From positions 273,228,070-273,292,069 of the forward strand of contig NC_134397.1 in assembly GCF_050003625.1 (NCBI RefSeq): DNA of 64,000 nucleotides, written 5' to 3'. Made by a program: the position numbers and the translations under genes. Under the pieces are notes generated by a model. It was given only the letters and a program-made list of their open reading frames with translations, had not been told where the DNA came from and did no database searches. This DNA comes from Haematobia irritans (Eukaryota > Arthropoda > Insecta > Diptera > Muscidae). This document shows, in pieces, positions 20,706 through 32,256 of the stretch. The first letter of the stretch is position 1, and each line of letters starts with the position of its first letter.

Positions 20706-22030
20706 ACCAAAAAATGGTCCGCTGGTACGAATTTTGGTCCAATGTTGGAAATATATTGGTCCAAAATAAAAATTCATTGTGGCAACGCTGCCCCTGAAGT
20801 AGGGTAGAGTATAACAACTTCGTTTTTCGAATCGAATGACCAGCATAAAATTCTAAATGTCTGACAACACCAAGCATTTAAATTTAATTTCTACAATGGT
20901 GACGAAGCAGAACAAAAGAAGGCAACAAATAGCCACTCGGTCAATTCAGAAATGGAACAATGACGAGCGAATAAACTTTATTTTATGGATAATCATCGTA
21001 GAGTACGTAATTCTGTATGTGTGTTAACTGCCTGTGGTCTTTTAAATTAATTGAAGTTGATAGCCAAATTGCTGCCGATGTTAAAGACAATGTCTCCCCC
21101 CGAATTCCAATAAGAATGAGCATAACAATGCTATGGCCACCGATACAGGCACTGCTGACAGTGCTTTTGATGGACGGATAATAATGATAATGAAGCTGAT
21201 GTTGGTGATCAATGCTGACGGTTAAGCTGATGAGCTCACAAAAGTAGCTTCATTCTGACAATAATGACAAAAACCCAACCAAACCAAAAAAAAAAAGCCA
21301 AACCGAAAAAACCCTCAATCCAACCCAATCACTCATTCATCCCAAAGGACATTGTGAGCGCCACCAACAACAGCCGCACATGTCATGCCACAGCGCACTA
21401 TTCACCCAATGTTAACCAGAAACAGACTGAATAACAAATGCACCGTTGGCTTTCATGTAATGGCCATCGAAATAGTTGTGTATATGACAATCTCTTTTGA
21501 ATCGTTCTCACTCCAACTGTTTTGTGGCAATGAGGAGAGGGGAATGTCATACTTTAATAATGGCTTGAAATTTATAAAAAAAAAAAAAACAACACCAGCA
21601 TTAAGAGAGAGGCCCGAGAATGGGAGAAGTAAAACACTGCAGAAGCAGAAACAAATTAAGTAAATTAATAACAACGAAATGAGACACAGTGTCAGTTTAA
21701 ATTAAAAAACACTCATTCAATGAAATGCAAACAAGCACACATGGGAACATATAGGCTTTGGTCTACACACACACGCGAGCGCACACGCACCCTCGCATAC
21801 AAGCTCAAATAGACACTTGAGTTGATTAACAACATTAAAGAGCTTTCATATCCTGCTTAACAGGCACCGACACCAATACCATCAGCATACATAGTTAAAT
21901 ACATTCTATATTCCCCTTAGCACTTACACAAGCACATTAACGAGTCTTATGATATGACAAAGTTTTAAATTAACAAATCATATGAGTTATTCTATTGAAT
22001 TTAAATTGCTACAGTACACTCATTGTCATA
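20706..22030. other. apparently unique DNA with microsatellites
   Basis: No shared repeats except at the edges. Contains A-runs (about 21283-21293, 21577-21588) and a CA/GC-rich stretch at 21762-21790. A 92-codon frame at 21385-21663 is Lys/Thr-rich and unsupported. This is one of the few places where conserved host non-coding DNA could be sought. Confidence 0.35.
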
Positions 22031-22108
22031 AATCTCATTACCACATTGTAAAAATAATGTGGTGAGGCCAAATGTCCTTAAAATACGAATACGAATTTTG
22101 CTTAGCAT
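22031..22108. repeat. dispersed repeat D fragment
   Basis: ATGTGGTGAGGCCAAATGTC then TTAAAATACGAATACGAATT and TTTGCTTAGCAT match the D repeat at 24930 and 56560. MITE C copy 4 is inserted at the AGCAT. Confidence 0.5.
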
Positions 22109-22400
22109 CCCAGCAAAAAAGCGACGCCAAAAAAGTTGTAAAAATGTCCTTTTTTGATCCGGATGTAGTGCAAAATTGACGCAGAAACGATGAATTTAAC
22201 ATGGGCTTGTCATAGGACGGATGTCCACCACTTCTTAAGCTGTGAACCAAATTCAGTATTTTGGATTTGATTAAAAAAACATTGTGATATTTCGACTAAT
22301 AAATAATTTTCATAACTTTTTATAATTTTTAATGCATTCTAACGATTGATCTCTAATATTTTCAGAAATTCGCAATTTTTCTAATAGAGTAGCATTTTTT
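22109..22400 (-). mobile_element. MITE family C, copy 4, partial
   Basis: Starts CCCAGCAAAAAAGCGACGCC at 22109. It continues as the reverse complement of the copies at 4430 and 45175 (TTTTTGATCCGGA, AACGATGAATTTAACATGGG). The distal half is eroded and runs into the maT relic. Confidence 0.65.
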
Positions 22401-22665
22401 TCGAAAAATTGGCTATATTTGGCACAAACTATGATATATAAATGGCCGAAAAAGCCATTACACAATTCACGAAAGTGTCTTCGCGGTATTGCAGCCAATA
22501 TCCGACGAATCACCGTCTTAAGACAATCCACACTTTGGTATTTTTTAGAGCCAAACTTAATCTCTGACCAAATCCAACATTTTGAGATCCGTAGATTTTG
22601 GAGTCCATTGGGCATTCGAAATGAAACGAGGTACGAAATTTTCGTTTGCCCAGGTCTTTAATACC
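22400..22665 (-). pseudogene. maT-like transposase C-terminus relic
   Basis: The minus strand reads QWTPKSTDLK, then in another frame SKKYQSVDCLKTVI and AAIPRRHFRELCNGFFGHL, then AKYSQFFE. These follow the WPPKSPDLNP...SKKYQSVDALK...IRAACNGF...AKGGQFE pattern of maT-type transposases. The frames differ and the third catalytic residue is not recognisable. Dead fragment. Confidence 0.6.
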
Positions 22666-22668
22666 AGG

Positions 22669-22757
22669 GCTGTGGAGTCGAGCCAATTTTGTCGACTCCG
22701 ACTCCGACTCCAGCATTTTTCATCAGCTCGACTCCGACTCCGGAGTCGACTCCGGGT
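22669..22757. repeat. (GACTCC)n cluster at a CAGGGCTGTGG end
   Basis: CAGGGCTGTGGAGTCGAGCC is followed by runs of GACTCCGACTCC in both orientations. CAGGG is a common hAT terminus and GTCGGAGTCG-rich hAT MITEs are widespread in insects. Only one end is visible, so the boundaries are uncertain. Confidence 0.5.
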
Positions 22758-22939
22758 AATATAACTAAATCTCATTTTAATACCATTAATTTGTAGTTCT
22801 ATTGTGGGGTACCGTAAGTGGATCGATATAAAGTATCGTATTTATTTATGTGTGCAAAAAAAGGTCTTAATTTCACATTAGATGCCAATTAACTCTATAT
22901 TTCAAATTTAGGGCAATGTTTAATAAATAAAATAATGCT

Positions 22940-23400
22940 ATAAATACCCATCATAACATGAGAAGATACCAACAGTATATGTATTTGTGGACCAAAATTA
23001 TTGATACGATCTCAAATTCTTTAAATTTGTTGCGAGCTATATAAAGGTTTATATTCCCATATGCATGAATTTGAATCTGAATCGATTTAGACAAAATTGT
23101 ATATACTTCTACAAAATCTATGTACTTTAAATTTAAATCTAACGTTATGGGACGTAACACAATTTTAACAAAAAATAAAAATGCAAGGAAAATCTAAAGT
23201 CAGGCGGGCCGATTATAATATACTCTGCACAACTTTATATTTAGATCTACATTTTGATAAAATCTCAAATCAGACTTCTACAAAATCTCGGGCAATATTT
23301 GGGAAATATTTATAATTGTTTAGACAATTTCTCAAAAATGCATTCATTGAAAAATTTGAGTCATTTCTACAAGCTTTCGACTTAGCAGTGAGCATCAGTG
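22940..23400 (-). mobile_element. two eroded HINE family P 3' ends
   Basis: At 23184 AAGGAAAATCTAAAGTCAGG leads to GGGCCGATTATAATATACTC, a worn P 3' end. Upstream, 22940-23170 (GGACCAAAATTATTGATACG, ACATACTTC-like words) is a second, more decayed P copy. Their inner parts were replaced by the minisatellite that starts at about 23405. Confidence 0.55.
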
Positions 23401-23404
23401 AGCA

Positions 23405-24490
23405 TACAATTTTGGAAAAAATTTTTGTCTAGTAAATAAAATTTTGCAAAATTTTCTACAGAAACAAAATTTTGACTAAATTTTCTATAGAAATAAAATT
23501 TTGGCAAAATTTTTTATAGAAATCAAATTTTGACCATATATATAGAAATAAAATTTTGAATAAAATTTTTATAGAAATAAAATTTGTAAAAAAATTTTAA
23601 AGAAATAAAAGTTTGAAAAAGTTACCAATAGAAATACAATTTTAAAAAAATGTTGCTACACATTTTTTTTTAAATTTTGCAAAATTTTCTATAGAAATAC
23701 AATTTTGCAAAATAACATATTCTATAGAAACAAAATTTTGACTAAATTTTCTATAGAAATAAAATTTTGACTAAATTTTATATAGAAAAATATATTTCTA
23801 TAGTAATAAAATTTCGAATACATTTTTTATGGCAGTGAGCATCAGTAAGAAAAAAAAATTGAGAAAATTTGCTATAGAAAATTTGACAATTTTTTCTTAT
23901 AGAAATAAAATTTTGAAAAAATTATCATTAAAAATACAATTTTAGAAAAATTTTTGTGTAGTAAATAAAATTCTGCAAAATATTCTACACAAACAAAATT
24001 TTGACTAAATTTTCTATAGAAATTAAATTTTGACAAAATTTATTAAAAAAAATATTTATAACTATAAAATTTTGGCAAAATTTTCTATAGAAGTAAAATT
24101 TTGACCAAATTTTCTAATAAACAATCTATTGCTATAAAATTTTGGCAAAATTTTCTATAGAAATAAAATTTTGACTTAAATTTTTATAGAAATAAAATTT
24201 AAAAAAAAAAATTGTGTAACAAACTTTTGCAAAATTTTCTATAGAAATAAATTTTTGCAAAATATTCTATAGAAACAAAATTTTGACTCAATTTTCTATA
24301 AATAAAATAAAATTTTGACTAAATTTTCTATAGAAAAAAATATTTCTATAGTAAAAAAATTTTGAATAATTTTTTTATAGAAATAAAATTTTGACAAAAT
24401 TTGCTAAAGAAATAAAATTTTGACAAAACTTTTTATAGAAATAACATTTTGACAAAATTTTCTATAAAAAGCAACTTTGAAAAAATTCTC
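23405..24490 (+). repeat. 29-bp minisatellite array, decayed
   Basis: Same unit as at 18255 (TTTTCTATAGAAATAAAATT) but far more diverged, with runs of A and truncated units. A duplicated GTGAGCATCAGT phrase occurs at 23388, 23398 and again at 23836. Non-coding. Confidence 0.8.
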
Positions 24491-24679
24491 TGTCAATATT
24501 CCACATATGTATATGGCCTTAAAATAAAATTAAAAAAAATAATAATTTCGGGTATTAAAATGGATCGATCCAGCCCATCTGCTAGTCTAACATTCTAGGA
24601 AACATCAAAAGACAGCCGTAATTGGAAGTTGATTTTCATTTACAATCATGCTGTAATATTCGAAATTAATTTTGGTGAA

Positions 24680-24840
24680 ATGAGAGTGGGCGACCATAGA
24701 CTATTTCCGTGACCCACATCATTACCATCGGTGGCAATTGAGTTCTGGTTGGGAACCGAAAGTGTATATTTTCTGCTGACCTCTAGGCAAGTAACCGCGA
24801 ATATTTTGTTTGTTCTGTTGCTTTGGCCACATATTGAGTC
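24680..24840 (-). pseudogene. maT-like transposase relic, short
   Basis: The minus strand (AACAAAATATTCGCGGTTAC then TTGCCTAGAGGTCAGCAG then AACCAGAACTCAATTGCCAC) aligns with the YLLKGSPENVHLRLATRTQ-coding stretch at 7480-7590. Frames are broken. Confidence 0.5.
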
Positions 24841-24927
24841 ATTTAATCATTGTCAGATAGACAAAATCTGTTCTCGGATCGATAGCATTAAAATATGAAA
24901 CGTGTTTCCAAGGGTGAACCCATGCAC

Positions 24928-25395
24928 TGAAAAAAAATTGTCGTGAGGCCAAAGATTTCATGTCTTTAAAATACAAATGCAAATTTTGCTTAGCATACAA
25001 TACACATTTCTCTAGTACAAAGTTGTTTTCCTTGTCCAAAACTCGATAAACTTTTCAATGAAGTCGTGTTGTCTTTATAATTAAGTGATTGGACTTAAAA
25101 ATGGGTATGATAACATGAAAGAAACATTTTTTTGGGCTAAGGTCAACTTGAATTTAATAATTCAGAAAAAAATACTGAAATTGTCTTTAAATTTGTTGTC
25201 TTTTTGCATCTTGACTACAAAGCGAAAAACAAATAGGACATGTTTTTCAACGCTTTATTTTAAAGACGTTTTTTACTTGAATCATACCATAATTTCTACT
25301 GGAAGTCGTGTCTGAATTAGGAAAATAAAGTTGTCGTTAACTCGATTTTAAAGGACTTTGATAGCATATGAAGCAAAAAAGTTGAAAAAGCGAAA
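24928..25395 (+). repeat. dispersed repeat D, long copy
   Basis: Begins CACTGAAAAAAAATTGTCGT at about 24924 and matches 56550-56900 over several hundred bases (TTGGACTTAAAAATGGGTAT against TTAGACTTAAAACTGGATGT). Its 3' portion (TTGTCGTTAACTCGATTTTA, GACTTTGATAGCA) recurs at about 26735-26780. Class unknown; no protein recognised. Confidence 0.55.
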
Positions 25396-26640
25396 ATTTT
25401 AAATTTACTTCCTAGAAGCAAGCACACAAAACCCAAAATTACAGTATCCTTAGTTTAATTCTCCTCTTCTATGGCTCGAAATCAATACCAATATTGTTAA
25501 AGTAAAGACAAGATCCTTGGAACCGGCCATGCTTTTTTTTCAATGTGGACACACATGCGGACGGACACGACTAGATGGACTTTTTCATCTGTTTTACCTG
25601 AAATTTTAAATTTTAGGTCCACAAAGAGATGTATCGAATATTCGTTTATGTCTTTATTTTCATTACTTTTATAGGCCACTTTTGTGTAGGCCCTATATTT
25701 AGTATAAAAATTTCAGGTGGTTATGCTCCCTCAAGAAGGTTTGCACACAATTGCAGGCTACATTAGAACAATATTTGTTTTGAAGGAATTTAAAATTTCT
25801 TCAGTTTTCATCATATGCGTAGCAAAAATTCATCATATTCCGTTACGACAATGATTTTTCTAAAGAAATTATTTTATGTGAACCACGGTGATGAGTATAT
25901 GACCATCAGCCCAGCCTCAGAACTCGGAACATATTAAAGGATGGGTATTGCCCTATTGCCCCTTATGTTGATTTATTATTATTATATGATTTCTTTTATT
26001 TTAAACATTAGATACTTATTTCATTCGTCTGTCTCATTTTCTATGAAATACCCCGGGAGCTGGATCATTGGACCATAACTATGTATTATTTAAAAGGATG
26101 AACTTGGTATTTTACACCACAACAACGAAAGGATTCAATAGCAATTGGCACTTATGAAAGCAATTGCATTTTGATAACCTTTATGAGGTAATTTGTAAAA
26201 TACATTGACAAGGATATTTGAGAACAAGCTGTCTCATAATGACACAATGACTAATGGTATTTGAATGGTGGGCGGCAGACAGACAGATAAACCCAATACA
26301 CAGATAGACCAAATTATATTTAAAATTAATTAATTCTTAATTTCGTCATTTACACTTGTAATTTTGTCACACAATTACATGTGGGAATAACCAACCCATA
26401 GTTAATTGGGTAGAAATTATCGAGATTATGTAGAGCGAAGTTATTATAATTATTCTGTAGACTCATAAGGAAAAATGAATTGATAGTTATTTTGTATGGA
26501 ATAATGTGGCAATTAAGTTCCTATTAAAGACAACAATCGATAATTTAACATATGATTAACAAAAAACACTACGTTTTTTATATAACATAAGTGACCAAAG
26601 ATTTTTGGTAGGGACAAGCCAACCCTGCTCAAGTTCATAT
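25396..26640. other. no recognised feature
   Basis: AT-rich DNA with only short unsupported frames (one of 60 codons, minus, 25497-25679). No repeat of the window recognised. Confidence 0.3.
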
Positions 26641-26810
26641 ACAATACATATACAATTCGGACTTTATTTTAAAACAATTTGTTATTGAAACATAGCATAA
26701 CTTCTGTTTAAAGTTTAATCTGAATCAGGAACTTTAAATTGTCGTTAATACGTTTTTAAATGACTTTGATAGCACATAAGGAAACAAACTGAAAAAAAAA
26801 AAACAAAACA
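26641..26810 (+). repeat. repeat D 3' fragment
   Basis: ACTTCTGTTTAAAGTTTAAT, TTGTCGTTAATACG and GACTTTGATAGCACATAAGG correspond to 25290-25370. An A-rich run follows and then the HINE R end. Confidence 0.5.
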
Positions 26811-27260
26811 AATAAAGCAAGTATATGCAGCTATAAGTTCGGTTGTGTCGAATCTTAAATACCCACCACCATGAATCAAATGTTATAGGTTCCTTTGAAA
26901 ATTTCAGAAGGGGTTTGATGACAGATATTCTCTCAAGCAGAACAGTTCAACCAGTATGCTTCCCGACGATAAATATAAAGATTTTACCTATGAATACTGG
27001 ATCAGATTCTGGATTTATACACTGTTAGAAAAATATGTTTTTCATATGTTCCGATATAAACAAAATGTGTTTCGGGCACAATTTTTAAACACAATATATT
27101 TAAGTGCAAACATGTAATGTTCCTAAACTAACACTAAATGTTTGGGACATCTATGTTAATATGTTAGAATATGTTATGTTTGTGGCATGAATGTTTCATA
27201 AAAATCATATGTGTGAATACAAACATATATAAATTTACAAATTTCGACTAAACATACATA

Positions 27261-29728
27261 CACCGAAAAAAAAGTTTACTATTTTTTATGAAAAATGAAC
27301 TAACCCATAGTAAGAATGACCATGATTTGGCGCCAAAGATTTTTTTCATCTAGATAAGTTCATGATTTTCTTATGAATTAGTTCATGTATTACATCGTAT
27401 TTTAGTTCATTATTACTATGCTGTGGGAAGAATATAGTTAAACTCATTCAAAATATTCCTGCTATCCGGAAAAATCAACAATTTTTTGGGAAACCTGTAT
27501 TAAGAAATTGGTTTGAAATAAACTGTTTGTCGGTATAATTTTCAAAAAAGTAGAGAAATTGAGGAATCAAAAGTACAAAAAGCCTGTATACAACTAAGAA
27601 ATTTTTCGTACAAAACAAGTCAATTTTCTATAACCACCAGTATTTTATTTCAAAGAATTATTATTATATTACACAAAACTATGGCTTATGATATACAATA
27701 AAGGAAATATTTTTATTAGTACGTTGGACGCATTTACTTGTCGGTAGTTAGTAATTGCTTCTTCAAAAGAGTAATATTCTATGTTATTAGGACTAAACTA
27801 ATTAATTTAAATGTCCATGTTTTCTATCCATATGAAAGATATATGTGGCATAAGTTGCTATATTCAATTGAATTGTCCAATTTCATCGATTTTGGCTAAC
27901 TTTTGTTGGGCGGATTTGGCTTAGAGGCGTCTGAAGTTATACAAAATATAAGAAAAATATTATTAATTAATTAATTCTATCGTTCATATTGATCTTTAAC
28001 TTACGGTTTTCAAGAGTATTTCCTAGAGCCAATAAGGATATCAGCTTAATTAGTATTAAACAGTAAGAATATTCAAAAAATTACCATTACGAGACCTGTC
28101 TACCTGCAAGTGAAAAAAATAATTTTTAATAAATTGAAATTTTGGTTTTATTAAAAACGGACAAAATACCGTTTACAGAAAAACTTACCATTGAAAATCC
28201 ATCCAGTAGGTACATTATTGGAATCATATCCATGGACAAATGGGACGTTATTGAAATTATTCTCAGAATATAATTGAAATAAAAAATATTATAAAATTAG
28301 ACATAATTTCCACTTGTCAGTATAGCATTTAGTATTTAAGGTGGATATTAAGTTCGAGTTTAGCGGCTAAAATTGCAATTTCCATGATAAGTTTTCTTTA
28401 ATAATCCATTATAAAAAATAATCTTTATAAAAAACTTGATTTGGGCTATTCTCCATCAAGTTATATTTAAATTTGTATCGAAGACGTATAATTTTATACT
28501 TTGCTTAGTGATTTAATTTTAATTTTAGCGGCTAAACTCGAACTTAGTACTCAACTGTAGGAATTGCTGTAACAACCTGTGATCCAGATGTAGAATAAAT
28601 ATATATCATCCTATTACCACTCATGTTGTATATTTTTTATGTAAATCAATTTAAAATCCGCACTAATTTTAAACTAACATATTAACAGAAATATACAGTT
28701 CCTTAATCTGTTATTTGTTTTTTATCAATAAAAAGCGTTTTTGATTCCTCTAACATCACATCATTCACTTCTCAGTTTCTAAAATGTTTCGAAATAAATG
28801 TATTTTCATTAATAAACACCAATACCGCACGTACAATTTTGCAAAATTAAATCCACGTGTGCACTTCATAAATGCATCAACATAACTGAATGCAACAATA
28901 AAACTGAAAGACACAAATAGTCATAAGGGATACATACCTGCCGTAAAGAAAAACAACTCCACACACACACGTTCCCTTTCTGATCTTGCTATTGCAAAAA
29001 AACAACTCTCACCACAAAAGATACCAACAACACACAAGGAACATTCCATTGTCTCTAGAATCAAAACAACCAACAACAGCATAAATGACGCAATAACAAA
29101 CACAGACAATCATACGAGATATACACAAAATGTCTCTAAAAACTTCCTCGCATGATGCACTCACATTTTCCAGTAGCACGTTTATTGATTAGTAGGAATT
29201 CTATCTATAAGTTAAGGTAAAATATATACCAAATCTATGAGGAATCTATAAAAATTATATACACCTGTCAAGGATTATATTAACTAATTTTTATTCTATT
29301 TTAACTAAAATTTTCAATGTGAGTAAAAACACTCCAACATATAATAAAAAGGGAAACAATCTGTAGGTAGTCATCGTACGAATCGGTAATGTCGTTAAGT
29401 TAATTTTTACTACAAAAATTTTTTTCCATACAAAATTGTGTCTTAGTAAATTGTCCACATTTCGTAGTAAGATTTTTATATTGCCCATGTATTTTTATAA
29501 TAGAATCAACGATGCATTAACTACTGTGTTGGAAATTTATTTAAGGAAAAATCCTTCCCATTTCGTAGTTAGTGAACTAAAAAACATTTACTGAATTTTT
29601 ATAAGTTTTGCTTTAGCTAAGTTAATTTTCGTTGTGGTTACGAAAAATGAACTATATTACAGTAAATTTGTTGAACTATGTGGAAGTCAAAATGGTCCTT
29701 AAATTTACAAGACACTTTTTTTTCTGTG
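27261..29728 (+). mobile_element. TA-flanked element X inside element F
   Basis: Inverted ends CACCGAAAAAAAAGT and ACTTTTTTTTCTGTG, with TA at 27259-27260 and 29729-29730. The F relic at 48700-48730 shows the uninterrupted F sequence at this point. The outer ~250 bp contain AAAAATGAACTA motifs on both sides, typical of foldback MITEs. The 2 kb interior has no recognised protein and may hold captured or further nested DNA. It includes a perfect 26-bp inverted repeat. Confidence 0.7.
28349..28546. repeat. perfect 26-bp inverted repeat with 146-bp spacer
   Basis: The arm starting TAAGTTCGAGTTTAGCGG (28349-28374) is exactly complementary to 28521-28546. A related half-site GCATTAAGTTCGAGTTTTAC is at about 30287-30306. 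Looks like the ends of a ~200-bp foldback MITE. Confidence 0.75.
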
Positions 29729-30717
29729 TATGTTGTGATATTTTATTCAAAGCGACAGAGAGAGTATAGAGAGAAATAGAGATGGAAACCGGGAGAGTTG
29801 ACGAAAGATATCAATATTTCACAGCAAAAGAGTCAAAAGAGAACAATTTCTGTGAAACCGCTTATATGTTGTTTCGGAAAACTGTTTTATGATAAGGCCA
29901 TAAATTTGATATGTTTAAGTCTAAATGTTATTTAATTTGAATAAAGAGAATAGACATTAGGAACCAAGAGAATAGACATTTGAAAAACAAACAGCATATA
30001 TTTTCGCCTTGAGAGCAGCATTTTATGTATGTGTGGACGTGCGTTGGGTTTATCATTTTGGCATTATGGGCACAATTTTTTTCTTGGTTCGTTAAAAGAA
30101 TTCAGGGGTCTTCATAAAAATAACGAAAGGGCACTATACTCTTTTTAGAGTTGGGACAGTAAAATGAAATAAGGAGGAAATAGTGAAAAATTACACAGTA
30201 AAATGTAAAAAAACAAACTTTAGTTCCTCTTTATTAAAAAGTAGTCCACGAGGAGTTGACGGACACCATCAAATATAAAAGCGGGCATTAAGTTCGAGTT
30301 TTACAGCTAAAACAATTTAAAAAGTTTATTTTCTTTAAAATGAATTATTAAAGAAAAATAAAAGGAATTTTAGAGCGATGGTGTTAAATGCTAGTAAAAA
30401 ACTGTTCACTCCTAAATAAATTTATGTTTATATTATAAAATTATGTATGTATGTTTATACTCGACTCCACGTTCTTCTTTTGTTAGTTTTTGAAGTCCTT
30501 CCAAATTTTAAAGTTTTGTACAAAACAGTTTTTTATTACAAGATTGTTATTTCTGAAATAAAAAATAATATTTTATCCAAAAATCAGTCAATTTCGTTTA
30601 TATCAAGCACTGTTACTGACTATAAATCTCTAATAACGCACATTTCGAAGTTTCATTTAAAAAAAATTAAAATAGTATAAATATAAATGTGTAAATTAAA
30701 AAAAAAAAAAAAAATGT

Positions 30718-30792
30718 TCGGTCGGAGCAGGGGTTGAACCCACGACCCTTTGCATGCAAGGCAGACATGCTAACCACTGCTCCACGTGGCAA
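30718..30792 (-). mobile_element. SINE head (tRNA-like part only)
   Basis: On the minus strand GTGGAGCAGTGGTTAGCATG, TTGCATGCAAAGGGTCGTGG and GGTTCAACCCCTGCTCCGAC match the head of the SINE at 46850. It stops after GAACATTTTTT with an A-run instead of the usual body. A head-only derivative also occurs at 39222. Confidence 0.6.
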
Positions 30793-30898
30793 ACAAATGT
30801 ATGTTTCTGTTAAATAATGTTATGTTTGCATGGGCTCGTGGGCGCTGCAAACTATGCTATATAAATGTAACTTAAAACGATAATTATCTACTGGTGAC

Positions 30899-30982
30899 TA
30901 TAACAGCTACGTAGCCCAGTGGATAGTGTGTTGGCTTATAAACTGTATGGTCCTCGGTTCGATTCTCCGTGCAGGCGAAAGG
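30899..30982 (+). repeat. tRNA-like segment inside element F
   Basis: GTAGCCCAGTGGATAGTG fits an A-box and GGTTCGATTCTCCG a B-box, about 35 bases apart, as in a tRNA. A decayed twin (GGTCCGCTGTTCGAATCCCC) lies at the same relative place in F copy B at about 34480. I cannot fold a proper acceptor stem and it repeats with a transposon, so I do not call a tRNA gene. Confidence 0.5.
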
Positions 30983-31900
30983 TATTTTAAAAATTTATAA
31001 AAGTGAATAATTTCTTCAACATTATTTGTATTACAGATAAAGGTGCCAATAACTATAAAATTTCGTGGAAGTGAAAATTACGAGTATGTTAGGGAATGAG
31101 CACAATCGTGTTTGGGAAAAATTCTTCCAAGCATATAATATTTTTGGCTCAAAATGCTTCCAAACATATAATATGTTCACATAAAACAAACATATTAATG
31201 TTTCGGAAGTATGCAATAATATATGTGCTTCCTGCAAAATATGTTTGGAACATATGTTAAAGAAGCGATTTTTTTTGAGGGTGTATAGAACCATTTTTGT
31301 TTGAGTTTTAGAGGAATCATAAACATCTCACATAAGTGTGCAAGAAAATTATGAAATAACGCCTTGATTTCAAATCTTAAATCTCTAGAATTTTACCCCC
31401 ATTATTTAACTGGTTGCAAGAAATAAAATCTGGAAATTTTACATTCAGTTTCAAGCAATTTTCATGATCAGTGCGCCTTCTATACCCTCAAGATGTGATG
31501 AGGCCTTACCCAATGGACCGAGAAAAACTAAATCCGATACACGTTGTTGTGGGTATAAAATACCAGTACATTTATAGTTTCAGGGATGTAGGATAAAAAT
31601 TACGGTTTCTTGAAACCCAAGGAGTTAAATCGGGAGATCGGCTTTATGGGGGCTATGTCATAAACATGGACGAAGACACACAATATTCGACACATCTAAT
31701 TGTAGTTATAGAATCTAGACCCAAATCGGAGGGACGGTTTATAAGGGGGCTATATCAAAAACTGTACCGATACACAATATATTCGGCACACATATTTATG
31801 GTCCAAAAAAACACGTAGATTTTCAATTTCAGGCTAATTGGATGAAAACCAAAATCGGTCTATATGGGGGTATAGTAAAACATGGACCGTTGCACCTTTT

Positions 31901-32256
31901 TATACCCTCCACCATAGGATGGGGGGTATATTAACTTTGTCATTCCGTTTGTAGCACATCGAAATATTGCTCTAAGATCCCATAAAGTATATATATTCTG
32001 GGTCGTGATGAAATTCTGAGTCGATCTAAGCATGTCCGTCCGTCTGTTGAAATCGCGCTAACTTCCGAACGAAACAAGCTATCGACTTGAGACTTGGCAC
32101 AAGTAGTTATTATTGATGTAGGTCAGATGGTACTGCAAATGGGCCATATCGGTCCACTTTTACGTTAGCCCCCATATAAAGGGACCCTCAGATTTGGCTT
32201 GTGGAGCCTCTAACAGAAGCAAATTTCATCCGATCCGGCTGGTACATTGTGTTAAC
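31901..32256 (+). mobile_element. HINE family Q, 5' fragment
   Basis: Starts TATACCCTCCACCATAGGAT. It contains GAGTCGATCTAAGCATGTCC with a GTCCGTCT block (32030-32048) and the first monomers. It breaks off at about 32256 in the GGCTGGTACATTGTG segment. Its start abuts the HINE R body after a T-run (CTTTT), consistent with the TT preference of Helentron-type insertion. Confidence 0.75.

Larger units (their letters stand above)
27020..31283 (+). mobile_element. TA-flanked element F (copy A) inside HINE R
   Basis: Begins CACTGTTAGAAAAATATG and ends GATTTTTTTTGAGGGTG, with TA on both sides (27018-27019, 31284-31285). It is rich in CATATGTTTG/CAAACATAT words. Without the nested X it is about 1.8 kb. 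Copy B (34109-35070) and a relic (48511 on) share the ends and internal blocks such as AAAGCGACAGAGAGAG and AAGCGATTTTTT. It carries a tRNA-like segment at 30899 and a SINE head at 30718. No transposase gene seen; non-autonomous, superfamily unproven. Confidence 0.7.
26817..31900 (-). mobile_element. HINE family R, split by element F
   Basis: The 3' end, read from 26817, is CAAGTATATGCAGCTATAAG, TTCGGTTGTGTCGAA and TACCCACCACCATGA. R sequence runs to TA 27018-27019, stops for element F, and resumes at TA 31284-31285 (TAGAACCATTTTTGTTTGAG), continuing to about 31900. The uninterrupted order is seen in the R copy at 38484-38540. R monomers here contain TATAGGGGGCTATATCAAAA-type units. The 5' part is cut by a HINE Q starting at 31901. 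Confidence 0.75.

Noticed and set aside
20895..21025. Short frame beginning MVTKQNKRRQQ
   Set aside because: About 43 codons, no splice sites or homology recognised; chance is likely in AT-rich DNA.
30899..30982. True tRNA gene
   Set aside because: Box-like motifs are present, but no convincing acceptor stem, and the segment repeats inside transposon F.
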